Shown: positions 23,472-35,060 of the stretch, in pieces | Numbering within the stretch: the stretch's first letter is position 1 | How the letters are laid out: each line of letters starts with the position of its first letter | NCBI GenBank assembly: GCA_030765045.1 | Contig: CM060962.1 | Span: 149,477,525-149,541,524, forward strand | Source: Tenodera sinensis | Taxonomy: Eukaryota; Arthropoda; Insecta; Mantodea; Mantidae | Direction: 5' to 3' | Length of the DNA stretch: 64,000 nucleotides | The notes under the pieces: model-generated | Told to the model about the DNA's origin: nothing | Seen by the model: only the letters and a program-made list of their open reading frames with translations | Databases searched by the model: none | Position numbers and translations under genes: made by a program

Positions 23472-24367
23472 CTGGAACAGGAAAGATTATATGAAGCTAA
23501 TAACAGTGATGCTTAGTGCATTAATCATCAATTTATATTCATAATACTATGCCAAATTCCCCATTTATATTTCAGAGTATCTTTATGTTGCACATGTTCA
23601 GTGAAAATAGTTTTTGGGTATGTAAACAGCAAAGCTCAACTTTTTACTAAATTGGTCCTTGTGTGGCAATGATGAAGCTTGTTAGTGATCCCTTGGTCAA
23701 TTTGAATCACACAGAATATTGCTCAATAGTGCTTTTTGGGATTCCAACTTATTCCTAGGTGCCCATGATATAGTGCTGATTTTCTCGGGCAGCATAATGG
23801 GAAGTCCAAGCTAGACATGTGAGCATGATAAGGGTGCAGTTGTTTTCTGTGTTGCTTTTCATGTGTCATGTGATGCGTGACATTTTGTATATGTTTTTGG
23901 ATTTTGGGTTTTTTGAATTGTTTTGCCTGGTTAACTTCATGCACAAGGTTGTGGCACCAGATGTGCTAAAGAGTGTTATCTACTGGAATTATAAGTTGGT
24001 TTTTCAAGTTTTCTAATAAACTATGATTTATACACAATTAACATCTTCATAATGCAAATAGATTTTTCAGTTTTTATTCACAATATATATAGACGTTGAT
24101 GAACTACACCAAAATATTTTCAGAGAATATGGAGATGTCTTAAATAATTTGAGACAGGAAGTTTATGGCCTATTTGCTCAAATTTTGAGGCTAAGTCTAT
24201 AAGTTTGGAAAGCACCAGTATGCCACTGGCTAATGATAATCATTTGAGAGTGCAACACACAAAAACGAAGGGATGTGTCAGAGCTTACCCCTCTGGGGCA
24301 ACGATTATGACATTAACTTTCGAGTAAAAGGTCATTGTTAGTTTCAAGTTCAAGTGTTGTTCAGCCC

Positions 24368-24368
<1 letters not shown>
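23472..24368. other. Upstream intron sequence of PI3K-C2
   Basis: Presumed intron on the 5' side of the kinase exon. Apart from repeat Q nothing was recognised. The minus frame at 23723-23944 has no domain. Confidence 0.5.
23879..24045 (+). repeat. Repeat Q, copy 1
   Basis: About 165 bp matching 52218-52370 in the same orientation; landmarks are CTACTGGAATTATAAGT and TTTTTCAAGTTTTC. Class unknown. Confidence 0.65.
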
Positions 24369-24428
<60 letters not shown>

Positions 24429-24434
24429 TCTCTT
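24369..24434 (+). repeat. (CT)n microsatellite
   Basis: About 65 bp of CT dinucleotides with a single ACT interruption. Confidence 0.95.
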
Positions 24435-24639
24435 TATTAAGGTAGTTTCGGTCTAGATTTTCAATTCTTGTTTCAATTTATACATTTTTATTTCAACATA
24501 TCAGTACAAATATTACAGTCCTTGCTAACAAAAAGTTGAATCCTGTTTGGTGCATTCATATGCTGTACTTCAAAATGAGAAGTGGTTTACGGGTGCAAGA
24601 AAGTACAAAAAAATAAAAACATCCAGGTCTTTACGTCAC

Positions 24640-25010
24640 TTTTATAGGAACTGCTTAAAATGACAACCTGAATTTTCATGGCAAAGTTGACACTGAAAAA
24701 GGAACTTTCACACTCTATCCAAGATTTCTGGTGTGTGTTGAATAATGCCACATGTCACTATTAATGTGGGCAATTAAGTCCTCTTCTGAGGTGACAGGTG
24801 TTTGATACACCACAGACTTGAGATGACCCCAGAAAAAGAAATCAATTGGACAGAGGCTGGGAGAGTGCAATGGTCAAGCTACTGTTAGACTTCCCCCTCT
24901 GATCCATTGGGCAGCATAAACTTGGTTCAAATGCTCTCAAAAGCCAGGGAGAAATGGGGCAGAGTTCCATCATGTTGTAGGAACATTTCATAATGAATAT
25001 GCAGAGATAT
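24640..25010 (-). pseudogene. IS630/Tc1-mariner-type transposase relic, C-terminal
   Basis: Minus-strand reading gives HYEMFLQHDGTLPHFSLAFE, then after a frameshift SLCPIDFFFWGHLKSVVYQT and PVTSEEDLIAHIN. These are the block around the second Asp (QHDG), the third Asp (PIDFFFWG) and the following helix of the same broad transposase group as the relic at 1-880. The N-terminal half is absent and no TIRs were found. It lies just outside the large inverted duplication. Confidence 0.75.
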
Positions 25011-25429
25011 ATCTTCTAATGTTCAGGAATACGTGCATTATGCTTGTTCAAACAGTGTGGTTGGAATGCTTAGACTCTGCTCTTTTCTGATGGTCACTAT
25101 GGTGATAATCAGTGCGATTTAGTTAAGTGGAGAAATCTGAGCAATCGGTTTAAATATTGCATGACAAAACCATGAGTAGAGAAGACTATTATATTATCAG
25201 TAAACATTTACTTGCTCTGTATTATTCAGAAATTACAATAACCATTGCTATTCGTGTACACATGCACCTCTTATCTTAAACATAAGAAAAATATAAAAGT
25301 TATTTTACACAGAGAACTGAACACAGCAGTACTTCATTATAGTCAACAATGTTAGAGTAAGCTATCCATGTGAGTGACAACAGGGCTTTCAAAGGTATAT
25401 TTAATTTTCTGTAAATGTATAGTATCTAT

Positions 25430-25720
25430 CTTGTGATTCACTGGCACTTCCCAAAAGGAAACTACCTCAGAAAATCAGTTTACAAATGGGAATGCTCACT
25501 AATAGTTGTTTCCATACATTGGAACATCGTTGTTAATTTTTTTACATGTTAGGAGTGCAAAGAGAACGGAATCTCAAAGCTTTAAAAGATTTGACTCGTT
25601 CAAAGCCTATGGTATTCTAATATTCCCCTTGCACCTACAAGAAAATAAGCAATATGATAATTTGTACAAATATTTATCTCAACTAACACGAAGATATAGG
25701 AATAACAGTTTGTAAGAATG
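25430..25720 (+). repeat. Repeat U, left-arm copy (first part)
   Basis: Matches inverted 32315-32600 (mirror arm) and inverted 61310-61545. It contains an open frame with SFKRFDSFKAYGILIFPLHL, the homologous frame at 61344-61565 being recognisable but diverged. Protein family unknown. The continuation of U is beyond the S1 insertion at about 26056-26115. Confidence 0.7.
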
Positions 25721-26041
25721 AGAGGTAGAATAAATAAATAATAATTACCATCTGAAGGTTATTTAATCCTGGGACATAAAGTATTTACAATAGTAAGTCA
25801 CCATTGGGGTAATTTGTCTCTGATGTGAGACTGCCTTTGTGGTTTACCAGGAGAAATACGAACTGGTTTGAGAATTTAATGCCATTCTGGCAGTTTGTCA
25901 CAATAGCTCATTGGTTAGAGCAGCTGCCTGGTAAGTGGAAGGTCTGTGGTTCAAATCCCAGTTGTGGCATTGAATTTTAAGTTTCAGTTCTACCTCTCAA
26001 ATTTTGCCCACACACCAACAGTAAGTTTGTTGGCATAAATA
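25721..26041 (+). mobile_element. SINE S1 copy, left arm
   Basis: Flanked by the perfect 14-bp duplication AGTTTGTAAGAATG (25707-25720 and 26042-26055). It begins AGAGGTAGAA, the reverse complement of the SINE body, for only about 9-10 nt. It then has an ATAAATAAATAATAATTACC junction, a ~110-bp non-tRNA segment (ATCTGAAGGTTATTTAATCC onward), the tRNA head, body and tail. The non-tRNA segment also occurs in the 53.7-54.65 kb composite. Confidence 0.85.
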
Positions 26042-26604
26042 AGTTTGTAAGAATGTTTAGTATAAGAGTAGAGAAAGTCATGTGAGTGTAACACATCAGA
26101 TATTTTTCAATTCTTTTTTCCCCAGCATTTTTCACTATTCAAAATGCTCCTTGGATCCTAGTTTATAACTTATTAGCTTGAAATTTTCAGGAGAGCTTCA
26201 GAGATAAAGATATTAAATTTTTTCATAACTCGCACTGAAAAAATTGAAAATATCAAATTATTTACAAAACATTTTTTCTCTTAAACTAATTACATCTAAG
26301 CAATGTATGACAATTTCTTTATATCTGTATTATTCTTCTTTTTTCTTTACCTGATTAGCCTCCCCTTATGTAGGACTTATGCCCAGATTTACAAGCCAGT
26401 GTCTAGGGTCAGATGCCTGGACCAGACTGGACAGAGTGAAGACCTGGAAGTGGGTGGTCAGCCAAGCACCAGGTATGATAGTGAGGAAGAGGATGGTATT
26501 TGAAATGGATTTATTTATTTATTTATTTATTTATTTACATCCATTTAAACATATACATGTCATCGGATAAGTAACAAGAAATATTTACAATTTAAGGTAG
26601 GTAA

Positions 26605-27664
26605 TTACAGTATTTCCAAATTTAAAAATTCCTTTACACTATAGAAGCTGGAGTCTTTTAAGAATTTTAACAACACTCTCTTAAATTTTTGCTGTGATTC
26701 AATACTTTTTATGTATTCAGGTAGCTTGTTGTATAGATGTAAGCCAGCATATGTGAAACTATTTTCATAAACTTTAGTTCTGTGTGAATTTACAAATAAA
26801 TTATGCTTAGTTCTTGTGTTATATATATGAATTTCTGAATTTGTTTTAAATGAACTTAAGCTAGACTTCATATAGACAAGAGTTTCATATATGTATATAC
26901 TTGGCAATGGTAATATATTTAATTTTTTAAAATAAGGTTTACAACTAGTTGTGCTTGAGAGATTCGCCATGGTTCGAATTATTTTCTTCTGTATTCTGAA
27001 TACTTTTATACTGTTTTTAGAATTACCCCAAAAAATCACACCGTGTACCAATAAACTATGAATATATGCAAAGTAAACTGCTCTAAGAATCTTTGAGCTA
27101 GACATGCATTTGATTGTTCTAATTAAGTAACACATTTTACTGAGCTTTTTTGCCAATGTATCTATGTGTATTTCCCAACTTATATTTTCATCTACAATTA
27201 GTCCCAAACATTTGGTATAGTTTACATAATTTATTTGGGTATGTCCCAGAGTTAGTTTTGGGCACATTTGACTTTTACTCATTTTGTTAAAGAAGCTTAG
27301 AGCTGCTGTTTTCTCTTCACTTAGAATTAACATATTTTTACTGAACCAATTTAGAATACATTGCAAACTCTTTTCAATGTGTACAGTCGACCCTTCCTTA
27401 TTATCCCCTTTGATAAAAATACTTGTATCATCTGCAAAAAGTGTTATGTTAATATTTGTCATATTATTTACTTTATCTGCTAAGTCATTTATATATAATA
27501 TAAATAAAAGAGGCCCAAGAACAGATCCTTGAGGTACTCCATATTTCATTGTAGCAGTACTTGAAAGTTGAGTTTTGACTTCGCTAGATATACTATCATA
27601 ATATTCAATCTCTATTGATTGTTTCCTATTATAAAGATACGACTTGAACCAATTTAAAGCTAAT
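26605..27664 (-). pseudogene. LINE-A RT, second half
   Basis: A nearly uninterrupted frame: thumb-side RT with YGVPQGSVLGPLLFILYIND, then TLFADDTSIFI (catalytic FADD), KCLGLIVDENISWEIHI, and the C-terminal domain ending KEFLNLEIL and a stop. The open frame of 314 codons from 27549 suggests limited decay. It directly continues the 27932-29243 frame but for the SINE between them. Lesions other than the SINE are not obvious in this half. Confidence 0.88.
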
Positions 27665-27677
27665 CCTCTTATTCCAT

Positions 27678-27918
27678 GTTGTTGTTGTTGTTGTGTTTAA
27701 CGCCCGCTTTTACTACTACGGCACCGCAGGCGGTGACACTGATGATACATGAAGATGGAGCACCGGTGGAATGAAATGGCGGGGGAAACCGGAGTACCCG
27801 GAGAAAACCCGCCCTGACGCCGCTTCGTCCACCACGAATACCACATGCGGGTCCCTGGGATCGAACACGGGCCGCCTAGGTGGTAGGCGAGCGCGCTAAC
27901 CGCTCGGCCACGGCGCCG
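27678..27918 (-). mobile_element. tRNA-derived SINE S2, young insertion in LINE-A
   Basis: A perfect 13-bp duplication CCTCTTATTCCAT (27665-27677 and 27919-27931) brackets 241 bp. On the minus strand it opens GGCGCCGTGGCCGAGCGGTT (A-box TGGCCGAGCGG), has B-box GTTCGATCCC, a GC-rich body with GGGACCCGCATGTGG, and a (CAA)n tail (GTT repeats on the plus strand). High GC and intact boxes make it much younger than the S2 copies in the palindrome arms. Confidence 0.95.
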
Positions 27919-27931
27919 CCTCTTATTCCAT

Positions 27932-29243
27932 ACATAGATAATTTTGCTAATAGCAGTTTGTGGTCAACCAAATCAAAAGCCTTCGTAAGGTCCAAGAAAA
28001 TGCCTATTCCTAACTGTTTGTTGTCTAACGTTTCATACACTTTTTCAATAAAATTTATTAGAGCCGAATTTGTTGACTTATTTCTTCGGAAACCATTTTG
28101 ATTGTCATTTATTACTTTAAATTTATCCAAAAAGCTTACTACTCTTTTGTACATAATTTGTTCAAAGATCTTTGCAAAGGTAGAGATTATTGAGATTGGC
28201 CTATAGTTCTCTACCTTTCCTTTGTTACCTTTTTTATAAATGGGTTTAACTTTAGCATTTTTTAGCTCGCTTGGGAATATCCCACTCGACAGCGAAAGAT
28301 TTAATAGGTAAGTCAGTGGTTCTACTAAAAATATGGAACATCTTTTTATAACAAAGTTTGAATAACCATCAATTCCTGTTGACTTCTTATTTTTTAATTT
28401 TTTAATAACATCTTTTACTTCCTCGACTGTTACTGGTATTAGAAACATACTATGTTCATTTTGCTTTAGAATCAACTTATCTTCCCTTCCTATAGAATTA
28501 GGTTTTAACAGTTTTTCTGCAACAGTTGAGTAATATTGATTAAATAATTCAGAAACTTGTCTAGGATCACTTATATTTTGACCATTGCTTTCCAGGCAGT
28601 AGTTTTCTTTTATGCTGCCTCCAGTTTTTATTTCACTATTAATTACTTGCCACATGGACTTAGATTTATTAATTGCATTTTCTATTGTTTTTTCATTATA
28701 TAACCTTTTGGCATTTCTTATAATTTTTTTATATATAGTTCTGTATTTTAAGTAGTATGCCTTAAACTCACATGTAACCTTATTTCCTTTCATAAATTTG
28801 CTCAAGAACCTTAATCTATCACCTGATTTACGAATTCCATTTGTAATCCATTTATTGCTTTGTTTGTTTATCACAACTTTAGCAATTGGTATTGCTGCTT
28901 TAAAGTAAAAGTCAAATATGTCCAAAAAAATCCTTGTGGCGTCATTTAAATCTTTTAATCCATATACACCTTCCCATGTCTCCTTACTTAATAAAAAATT
29001 TAGATCACTTAAGTTAGCATCACTAATTAGTCTAACCTGTTTGTATATTTTTTTCGTATTCAACTTCAGGGTACTGTCTCTTACTGGGATAAACAATTTC
29101 AGCATTTGTGCATAATGATCTGACAATGCTGTATCTACCACCTGAATTTCGTATTTTTGGCCCTTTGTATCCAAAATAACTTGGTCAATCGCAGAATAGG
29201 ATGAATCAGTAACACGTGTTGGCACTTCTACTACATTTTGCAT
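27932..29243 (-). pseudogene. LINE-A linker and RT, first half
   Basis: An open frame of more than 430 codons. Its start region (MQNVVEVPTRVTDSSYSAID) is the C-terminal endonuclease segment. Then come the linker with NAKRLYNEKTIENA, and RT fingers/palm: KPIYKKGNKGKVENYRPISI, FRRNKSTNSALINFI, and GIGIFLDLTKAFDLVDH with the first palm Asp. It stops at the S2 insertion; the frame read past 27918 is SINE sequence. Upstream endonuclease is in 29249-29690, separated by a stop. Confidence 0.88.
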
Positions 29244-29248
29244 CCCTT

Positions 29249-29690
29249 ACATATTTAAGAGATTCTGTAACTGTTTTTTATTTGAATTTTCAGTTAGATA
29301 ATTTATATTCATATCCCCTACTATTATTACCTTCTTTTATGCCTTTTTAGAGAAGTAGTCCAAAATAATTTCCAAATTATGTAAACAACTTTTACTATCG
29401 CTGGTGGGATTTCGATAAATGCAAATAAGACTTATTTTGGTTTCTAATAGTTCACATATGCTGACTTCAAAATGTTCCTCCTTGTTTAAGTATTTAAAAT
29501 CATGAATTTCTCTAAATTTAACTGTTGAATTCACATATATACATGATCCACCATTTTTCTTATTTGATCTACAGAAAGTACTAGCTAATACGTAGTTAGG
29601 TATATTGAAATACTCAGTTTCATTTTCTTCTAACCAATGTTCAGTTAAGCATATTGCTGTGAAGTTTTTTAGAATAGGTGTTAACAAACA
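29249..29690 (-). pseudogene. LINE-A endonuclease fragment
   Basis: Frame through NFTAICLTEHWLEENETEYF, GGSCIYVN and ISLICIYRNPTSD: the exonuclease-endonuclease-phosphatase fold of non-LTR retrotransposons, with the TEHW (catalytic Glu) and Y-R-P motifs. It begins abruptly at 29690 (5' truncation) and a stop separates it from the following frame near 29330. Confidence 0.85.
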
Positions 29691-29699
29691 TCTGATGAT

Positions 29700-29880
29700 G
29701 GAAAGGTGATAATGGAGCAATTGGTGGAATGAGCGGCAGGGGAAACTGGAGAAAACCTGACCTGATGCTGCTTTGTCCACCATCAATACCACATGCGGGT
29801 CCCTGGGATTGAACTTGGGCCACCTAGATGACAGGTGAATGCTCTAAGCACTCGGCCATGGTGCCACCCTTTATATCTGT
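29700..29880 (-). mobile_element. Old SINE S2, left arm
   Basis: Minus strand begins GGTGGCACCATGGCCGAGTG, B-box-like GTTCAATCCCAGGGACCC. It is the mirror of 31325-31505 and clearly more diverged from the 27678-27918 copy than the arms are from each other, so it predates the inverted duplication. Confidence 0.85.
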
Positions 29881-30190
29881 ACAATGAGCTAAAATTAAAA
29901 ATTTAGGAGACACACATTAAACTGTAGGGTCCAAGGGTCATTTCACATTAGCATATCAAAAAGTGATTTGTTATTAATAAATATATTAATAATTTAAAAA
30001 CGGTTTGATACAGGACGTTGAAAATCTGTGTATACTATATATTACATGTTCTGAGTGTGTGGGGAAAAAAAATTCGAAGCTATCAGAAGAAAACTGTGGA
30101 CTTTTTAATTTTCATAGATACATTGCCTTAAATACCCACAATCAGGGGCATCTCTGTAAATATCAAAGACCATTACCATGTTAAAGAATT

Positions 30191-30474
30191 CTGTTATTTA
30201 TTTGCTAAGAATATTATTAAGTGGTATGTATGATGGTTGAGCTGATGTCAAGCCACCTCTGCCATTTGGCTTACTTGACCCACCCCCTTCATCAATTAGT
30301 GCGCTGCAGATAGTATCTATATTGCATCACTATTCTTAGGATTCAAAAGTGTTTCTGTTGCTGTTTCCATTCCTGCCTTCCGCAAGGCTTTTTGTTTCCC
30401 CCTCCTGAAATGAAACCTTAACAAACATCTTTAATTCTTCCTCTTCCTCTTCTTTCTCCTTCTTCTGTTTCTTT

Positions 30475-30505
<31 letters not shown>

Positions 30506-31007
30506 TTTTTTTTTTAATCAAGGATGCAGAATCAGGAGAAAGGCTCACTTTAGAATCTGAATTAATGGGTCGAAATGAACAAAATGGCAATGTGCAATGT
30601 TGCCAACATTGTTCAAGTAATCCACAACTGTATCATGTTCCGTTTAATATGTCATTAATTACTTTATTCACTGGCATTCAGTTCTTTGCAATAATACACT
30701 TTTGTGACCAATAATACCATATTTTATACTATTAAACACTTCCCTATGATAAGCAGTATATTAAATTCATTTTCTTTCAATACTTCGAGACTTATTTTCC
30801 CATAGCGTGGTATTTGTGTCATATTACTGCATAAATTAAGTATAGAGGACTGCTGAGTGATTAAATTTTGTAACATAATTATTTTTGTTTCTTTTCCTGA
30901 ATCATTTTAATCTCTGTGCATGTTGAGATTTTCTAACAGCAAGATATAATTCATCCTCATATCCATTGTAAGCTAATATAAACATTAATAGTGCACGAGG
31001 AAAATAA
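30191..31007. other. Spacer of the large inverted duplication
   Basis: 817 bp of single-copy sequence between the arms, with a CT-rich tract and T-run around 30420-30520. The minus frame at 30336-30590 is driven by that tract. No gene recognised. Confidence 0.7.
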
Positions 31008-31324
31008 ATTCTTTAACATAGTAATGGTCTTTGATATTTGCAGAGATGCCCCTGATTTTTGGGTATTTAAGGCAATGTATCTATGAAAATTAAAAAGTCC
31101 ACAGTTTTCTTCTGATAGCTTCGAATTTTTTTTCCCCACACACTCAGAACATATAATATATAGTATACACAGATTTTCAATGTCCTGTATCAAACCGTTT
31201 TTAAATTATTAATATATTTATTAATAACAAATCACTTTTTGATATGCTAATGTGAAATGACCCTTGGACCCTACAGTTTAATGTGTGTCTCCTAAATTTT
31301 TAATTTTAGCTCATTGTACAGATA

Positions 31325-31505
31325 TAAAGGGTGGCACCATGGCCGAGTGCTTAGAGCATTCACCTGTCATCTAGGTGTGGCCCAAGTTCAATCCCAGGGA
31401 CCCGCATGTGGTATTGATGGTGGACAAAGCAGCATCAGGTCAGGTTTTCTCCAGTTTCCCCTGCCGCTCATTCCACCAATTGCTCCATTATCACCTTTCC
31501 AATCA
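31325..31505 (+). mobile_element. Old SINE S2, right arm
   Basis: Starts GGTGGCACCATGGCCGAGTG, then AGTTCAATCCCAGGGACCC. Mirror of the left-arm copy. Confidence 0.85.
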
Positions 31506-31974
31506 TCCATTTCACATATCATCCTCTTCCTCACTATCATACCTGGTGCTTGGCTGACCACCCACTTCCAGGTCTTCACTCTGTCCGGTCCAGTCCAGGC
31601 ATCTGACCCTAGGCACTGGCTTGTAAATCTGGGTGTAAGTCCTACATAAGAGGAGGCTAATCAGGTAAAGAAAAAAGAAGAAGAATACAGATTTAAAGAA
31701 ATTGTCATACATTGCTTAGATGTAATTAGTTTAAGAGAAAAAATGTTTTGTAAATAATTTGATATTTTCAATTTTTTCAGTGCGAGTTATGAAAAAATTT
31801 AATATCTTTATCTCTAAAGCTCTCCTGAAAATTTCAAGTTAATAAGTTATAAACTAGGATCCAAGGAGCATTTTGAATAGTGAAAAATGCTGGGGAAAAA
31901 GAATTGAAAAAAATCTGATGTGTTACACTCACATGACTTTCTCTACTCTTATACTAAACGTTCTTACAAACTTA

Positions 31975-32314
31975 TTTATGCCAACAAACTTACTGTTGGT
32001 GTTTTTAAACACACAAGCCGTGTGTGGGCAAAATTTGAGAGGCAGAACTGGAACTTAAAAATTCAATGCCACAACTGGGATTTGAACCACAGACCTTCCA
32101 CTTACCAGGCAGCTGCTCTAACCATTGAGCTATTGTGACAAACTGCCAGAATGGCATTAAATTCTCAAACCAGTTCGTATTTCTCCTGGTAAACCACAAA
32201 GGCAGTCTCACATCAGAGACAAATTACCCCAATGGTGACTTACTATTGTAAATACTTTATGTCCCAGGATTAAATAACCTTCAGATGGTAATTATTATTT
32301 ATTTATTCTACCTC
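31975..32314 (-). mobile_element. SINE S1 copy, right arm
   Basis: Mirror image of the left-arm S1, bracketed by GTTCTTACAAACT (31962-31974) and CATTCTTACAAACT (32315-32328). It retains a slightly longer 3' body, including AAACACACAAGCCGTGTGTG, than the left arm, which has lost those bases. Confidence 0.85.
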
Positions 32315-32889
32315 TCATTCTTACAAACTGTTATTCCTATATCTTCGTGTTAGTTGAGATAAATATTTGTACAAATTATCATATTGCTTATTTTCTTGTA
32401 GGTGCAAGGGGAATATTAGAATACCATAGGCTTTGAACGAGTCAAATCTTTTAAAGCTTTGAGATTCCGTTCTCTTTGCACTCCTAACACGTAAAAAAAT
32501 TAACAACGATGTTCCAATGTATGGAAACAACTATTAGTGAGCATTCCCATTTGTAAACTGATTTTCTGAGGTAGTTTCATTTGGGAAGTGCCAGTGAATC
32601 ACAAGATAGATACTATACATTTACAGAAAGTTAAATATACCTATGAAAGCCCTGTTGACACTCACATGGATAGCTTACTCTAACATTGTTGACTATAATG
32701 AAGTACTGCTGTGTTCAGTTCTCTGTGTAAAATAACTTTTATATTTTTCTTGTGTTTAAGATAAGAGGTGCATGTATACACGAATAGCAATGGTTATTAT
32801 AATTTCTGAATAATACAGCGCAAGAAAATGTTTACTGATAACATAATAGTCTTCTCTACACATGGTTTTGTCATGCAATATTTAAATAT

Positions 32890-33217
32890 GTTAAATGGAA
32901 CATATTTTGATGGCTGTTGTTCCCACCTGATGCCGACAGCCGGAGTGTAGTATTTTTATGCTATATAAAGACCACTGTGCCATGGTCACCTCTCAAGGAA
33001 TCTCTTGCTGAGATTATCGCTTAGAGGTAACTAAAATTTGAAAACCCAACCTTTGTTATTCGTGAGGATATGTTGCTATTGCCAATGTACCTTCTTGTTT
33101 ATACTTTAGATTCCTGAGGTGTGCCTTTGCCCTTATTTTCAATTTCCCTTTTTATTTTTCAAACACCTACTACTTTGCGAAGTAAGGAATACAATACCAG
33201 CAATAGGAAAATTAGGT
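32890..33217 (+). pseudogene. Penelope-like relic 2, left part
   Basis: The segment CCCACCTGATGCCGACAGCC near 32927 resembles, inverted, the sequence next to the hammerhead-like motif at 35350-35370, suggesting inverted terminal repeats of one element. The coding continuation into the endonuclease is interrupted at 33219 by transposon N; the frame ending IGKLG continues in phase at 35061. Confidence 0.5.
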
Positions 33218-33219
33218 AT

Positions 33220-35058
33220 GAGTCATTCCACGTCAAATCAAACAAAATATGGAAAAACCTTGATCTCTCAGATTTTCTTGAAATTTTTTGTTGTTGGTGT
33301 TTTGGAACCAAATATATTTGACCCGTGTTTCTTCGTTTTATATAAAACAAATTATTTTGGCAAATATTAATTTTTGAAATGTCCCAAAAATCGCGTGTTC
33401 CTCACACTTCGATCAATCATACCTCCGATTGTAATGAAGCAAATTACTTGATCTTTGGCTCAAATTAAAGAAAAATCGCAGTATTTTGTGAGGTATTTAT
33501 TAGAAAAGATTAATTATTATTAATATTATATTTTATACGATTTAAGTTTTAAAGTTAGATAATAACATAAACTCGACCAATTAAAAATCTGGAAAAAAAA
33601 ACTAAAATACAATGAAGTTTATTCAATATTCTCAGAAAAAATCAGAATGGAGTCTCTAATAGTTCAGTTGTAATTAACTTACTTGCAAATTAGTGCAGCG
33701 GACTCGTGAGGCAGCGGTGACAGCTACCGTAACCTCTCACAATTGCCACCTTCCATTACGGCAACTGTCCACTACTTAAGGTGCCATGAATGTTACAACA
33801 GTACAGTAAGGAGAACACTGCTACCTCATATTAGCCTCTTCAAAACGTTTTTAAAATATGCATTTTAAACTAATGTTTCCATACAACACACAGCTTTACC
33901 TCCTTCTTCGAAAGAAAATTGTTTCACTAAAACTTCAGTTTTTGACAAAGGAATGAAGGAGTGTAATTTTAAAGCACAGCTGGACCCATCGTTCTTGGCC
34001 CCTGACCTTGACTGGAAGTCCTGTTGGCGAATCCATAGCTTTTGTCTGTTTCATCAGCTCATATTGTATAATTCTGTGAATGAAACCATGCACACGGGGA
34101 GGGAGGGGGAAGGTAGTGATGTCTGCATGATCTGAGACAGTCTTGCTAATTCAACGGTGCTTTTCAGTGCAGCGTGCAGTTGAAGACATAGATCTTTGCG
34201 ATAAAGAGTGAATATAGTGAATTTGTGAGACATTGATCATAGCGTAAATCAATTATGCCACCTGTACGTTCTAAATTAGGGACCAAAACATTACACAGTC
34301 AGAGTAGAGAAATTATTTCAAATGTATGGACGTATATGAAGGAAGAAGCTAAAAGCAAAGAACTGCTTACATCAGAAGATTTTTTCAAAAAAAAAATTCA
34401 AAAGTTCAAAAGCATGTATCAGATGCCACAGGAGTATCAGAAAGAAGGTACATCGTGGAGACATTTTTCTGTATGGACTGTACTGCCTTAGTAAGAAGAA
34501 GTTATCTGACTAGCATAGCTGACGCTGCAATTCGCAGGCTGTCTGCAGTTACCTGGCTTGTTACTTGTCCGTGCACTCCTGCAGGCCTCCAGAAAAAAAA
34601 AATTGTAGCGAATGCACTAATGCAAGCTCCATAGTTTTCAACATCTTATTTTATGGATAAAATGTCAGGGAATACGTATGTATTTTTTTTAGATTTTTAA
34701 CACATCAATTTAAATTCTATTTTTGGTTTTACAAAATATACCGTCAAAAAAACAGTCCAAAATTTATGTGTAATAATGATTGATCGAAAGTTGTTGAAAG
34801 TATTATATTTAACCTTTCCAGTATGCCAAACCCCAACTCTCAACTCTATATGAACTTAGAGTAACAAATGATTTTATATTACGGTGCGCGCAGAAATTGT
34901 TTAATTTCTAATAGCCATAACTAAGCAAGTAATTTAAAAATACGGAAATAATAAAATACGGGTCTCCTTATTTGATGTCTATTATTCATAAAAAAATTTT
35001 GAACCTCCTACGAAAAAGTTGTGTTTTACGGGTGTTCGATTTGACGTGGATTGACCCG
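33220..35058 (+). mobile_element. TIR transposon N, full copy
   Basis: Starts TGAGTCATTCCACGTCAAAT after TA (33218-33219). It ends with the inverse, read inward CGGGTCAATCCACGTCAAAT, before TA (35059-35060). 1839 bp. It splits a Penelope-like relic. A second, inverted copy lies at 36880-38689. TA target and the encoded N-terminal domain suggest an IS630/Tc1-like element. The catalytic domain is missing, so the element is non-autonomous. Confidence 0.85.
34255..34491 (+). pseudogene. N-element protein, N-terminal domain
   Basis: MPPVRSKLGTKTLHSQSREI then ISNVWTYMKEEAKSK, conserved almost residue for residue in the inverted copy (37413-37646). This resembles the N-terminal helix-turn-helix of insect DDE transposases that begin with an SQSRxxIxxVxxYMKEEA-type motif. 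The expected ATGVSER motif, readable in the other copy, is lost here through a frameshift. No DDE core follows. Confidence 0.6.
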
Positions 35059-35060
35059 TA

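Larger units (their letters stand above)
26506..29690 (-). mobile_element. LINE-A copy 1, inserted in the left arm
   Basis: A 5'-truncated non-LTR retrotransposon carrying apurinic-type endonuclease, linker and reverse transcriptase. It ends at 26506 in a TAAA-type tetranucleotide tail. The mirror arm shows the uninterrupted site (AAATGGATGATTGG). The protein is CR1/Jockey-like with no RNase H. A 241-bp S2 SINE splits the RT. Element length without the SINE is about 2.93 kb. Confidence 0.9.
25149..30190. repeat. Left arm of a large inverted duplication, interrupted by a LINE
   Basis: 25149-26505 plus about 29690-30190 together form the inverted counterpart of 31008-32886. Within the arm lie repeat U, an S1 SINE and an old S2 SINE, each mirrored in the right arm. 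LINE-A (26506-29690) is present only here. The arms are highly similar: the 69-residue frame at 25506-25715 differs from its mirror at 32321-32530 by one residue. No target duplication was seen at the outer ends. Confidence 0.9.
31008..32886. repeat. Right arm of the large inverted duplication
   Basis: An uninterrupted 1.88-kb mirror of the left arm, from AATTCTTTAACATAGTAATG to GCAATATTTAAA. It carries S2 at 31325-31505, S1 at 31975-32314 and U at 31908-31974 plus 32315-32600. It lacks LINE-A, which dates the LINE insertion after the duplication. Confidence 0.9.

Noticed and set aside
29690..29720. CTGATGATGG next to LINE-A, a possible fifth hammerhead
   Set aside because: No closing helix or GAAA follows at the right distance; it is the LINE/arm junction.
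30336..30590. Acidic/basic coiled-coil-like minus frame
   Set aside because: Driven by a CT-rich low-complexity tract; no conserved residues.
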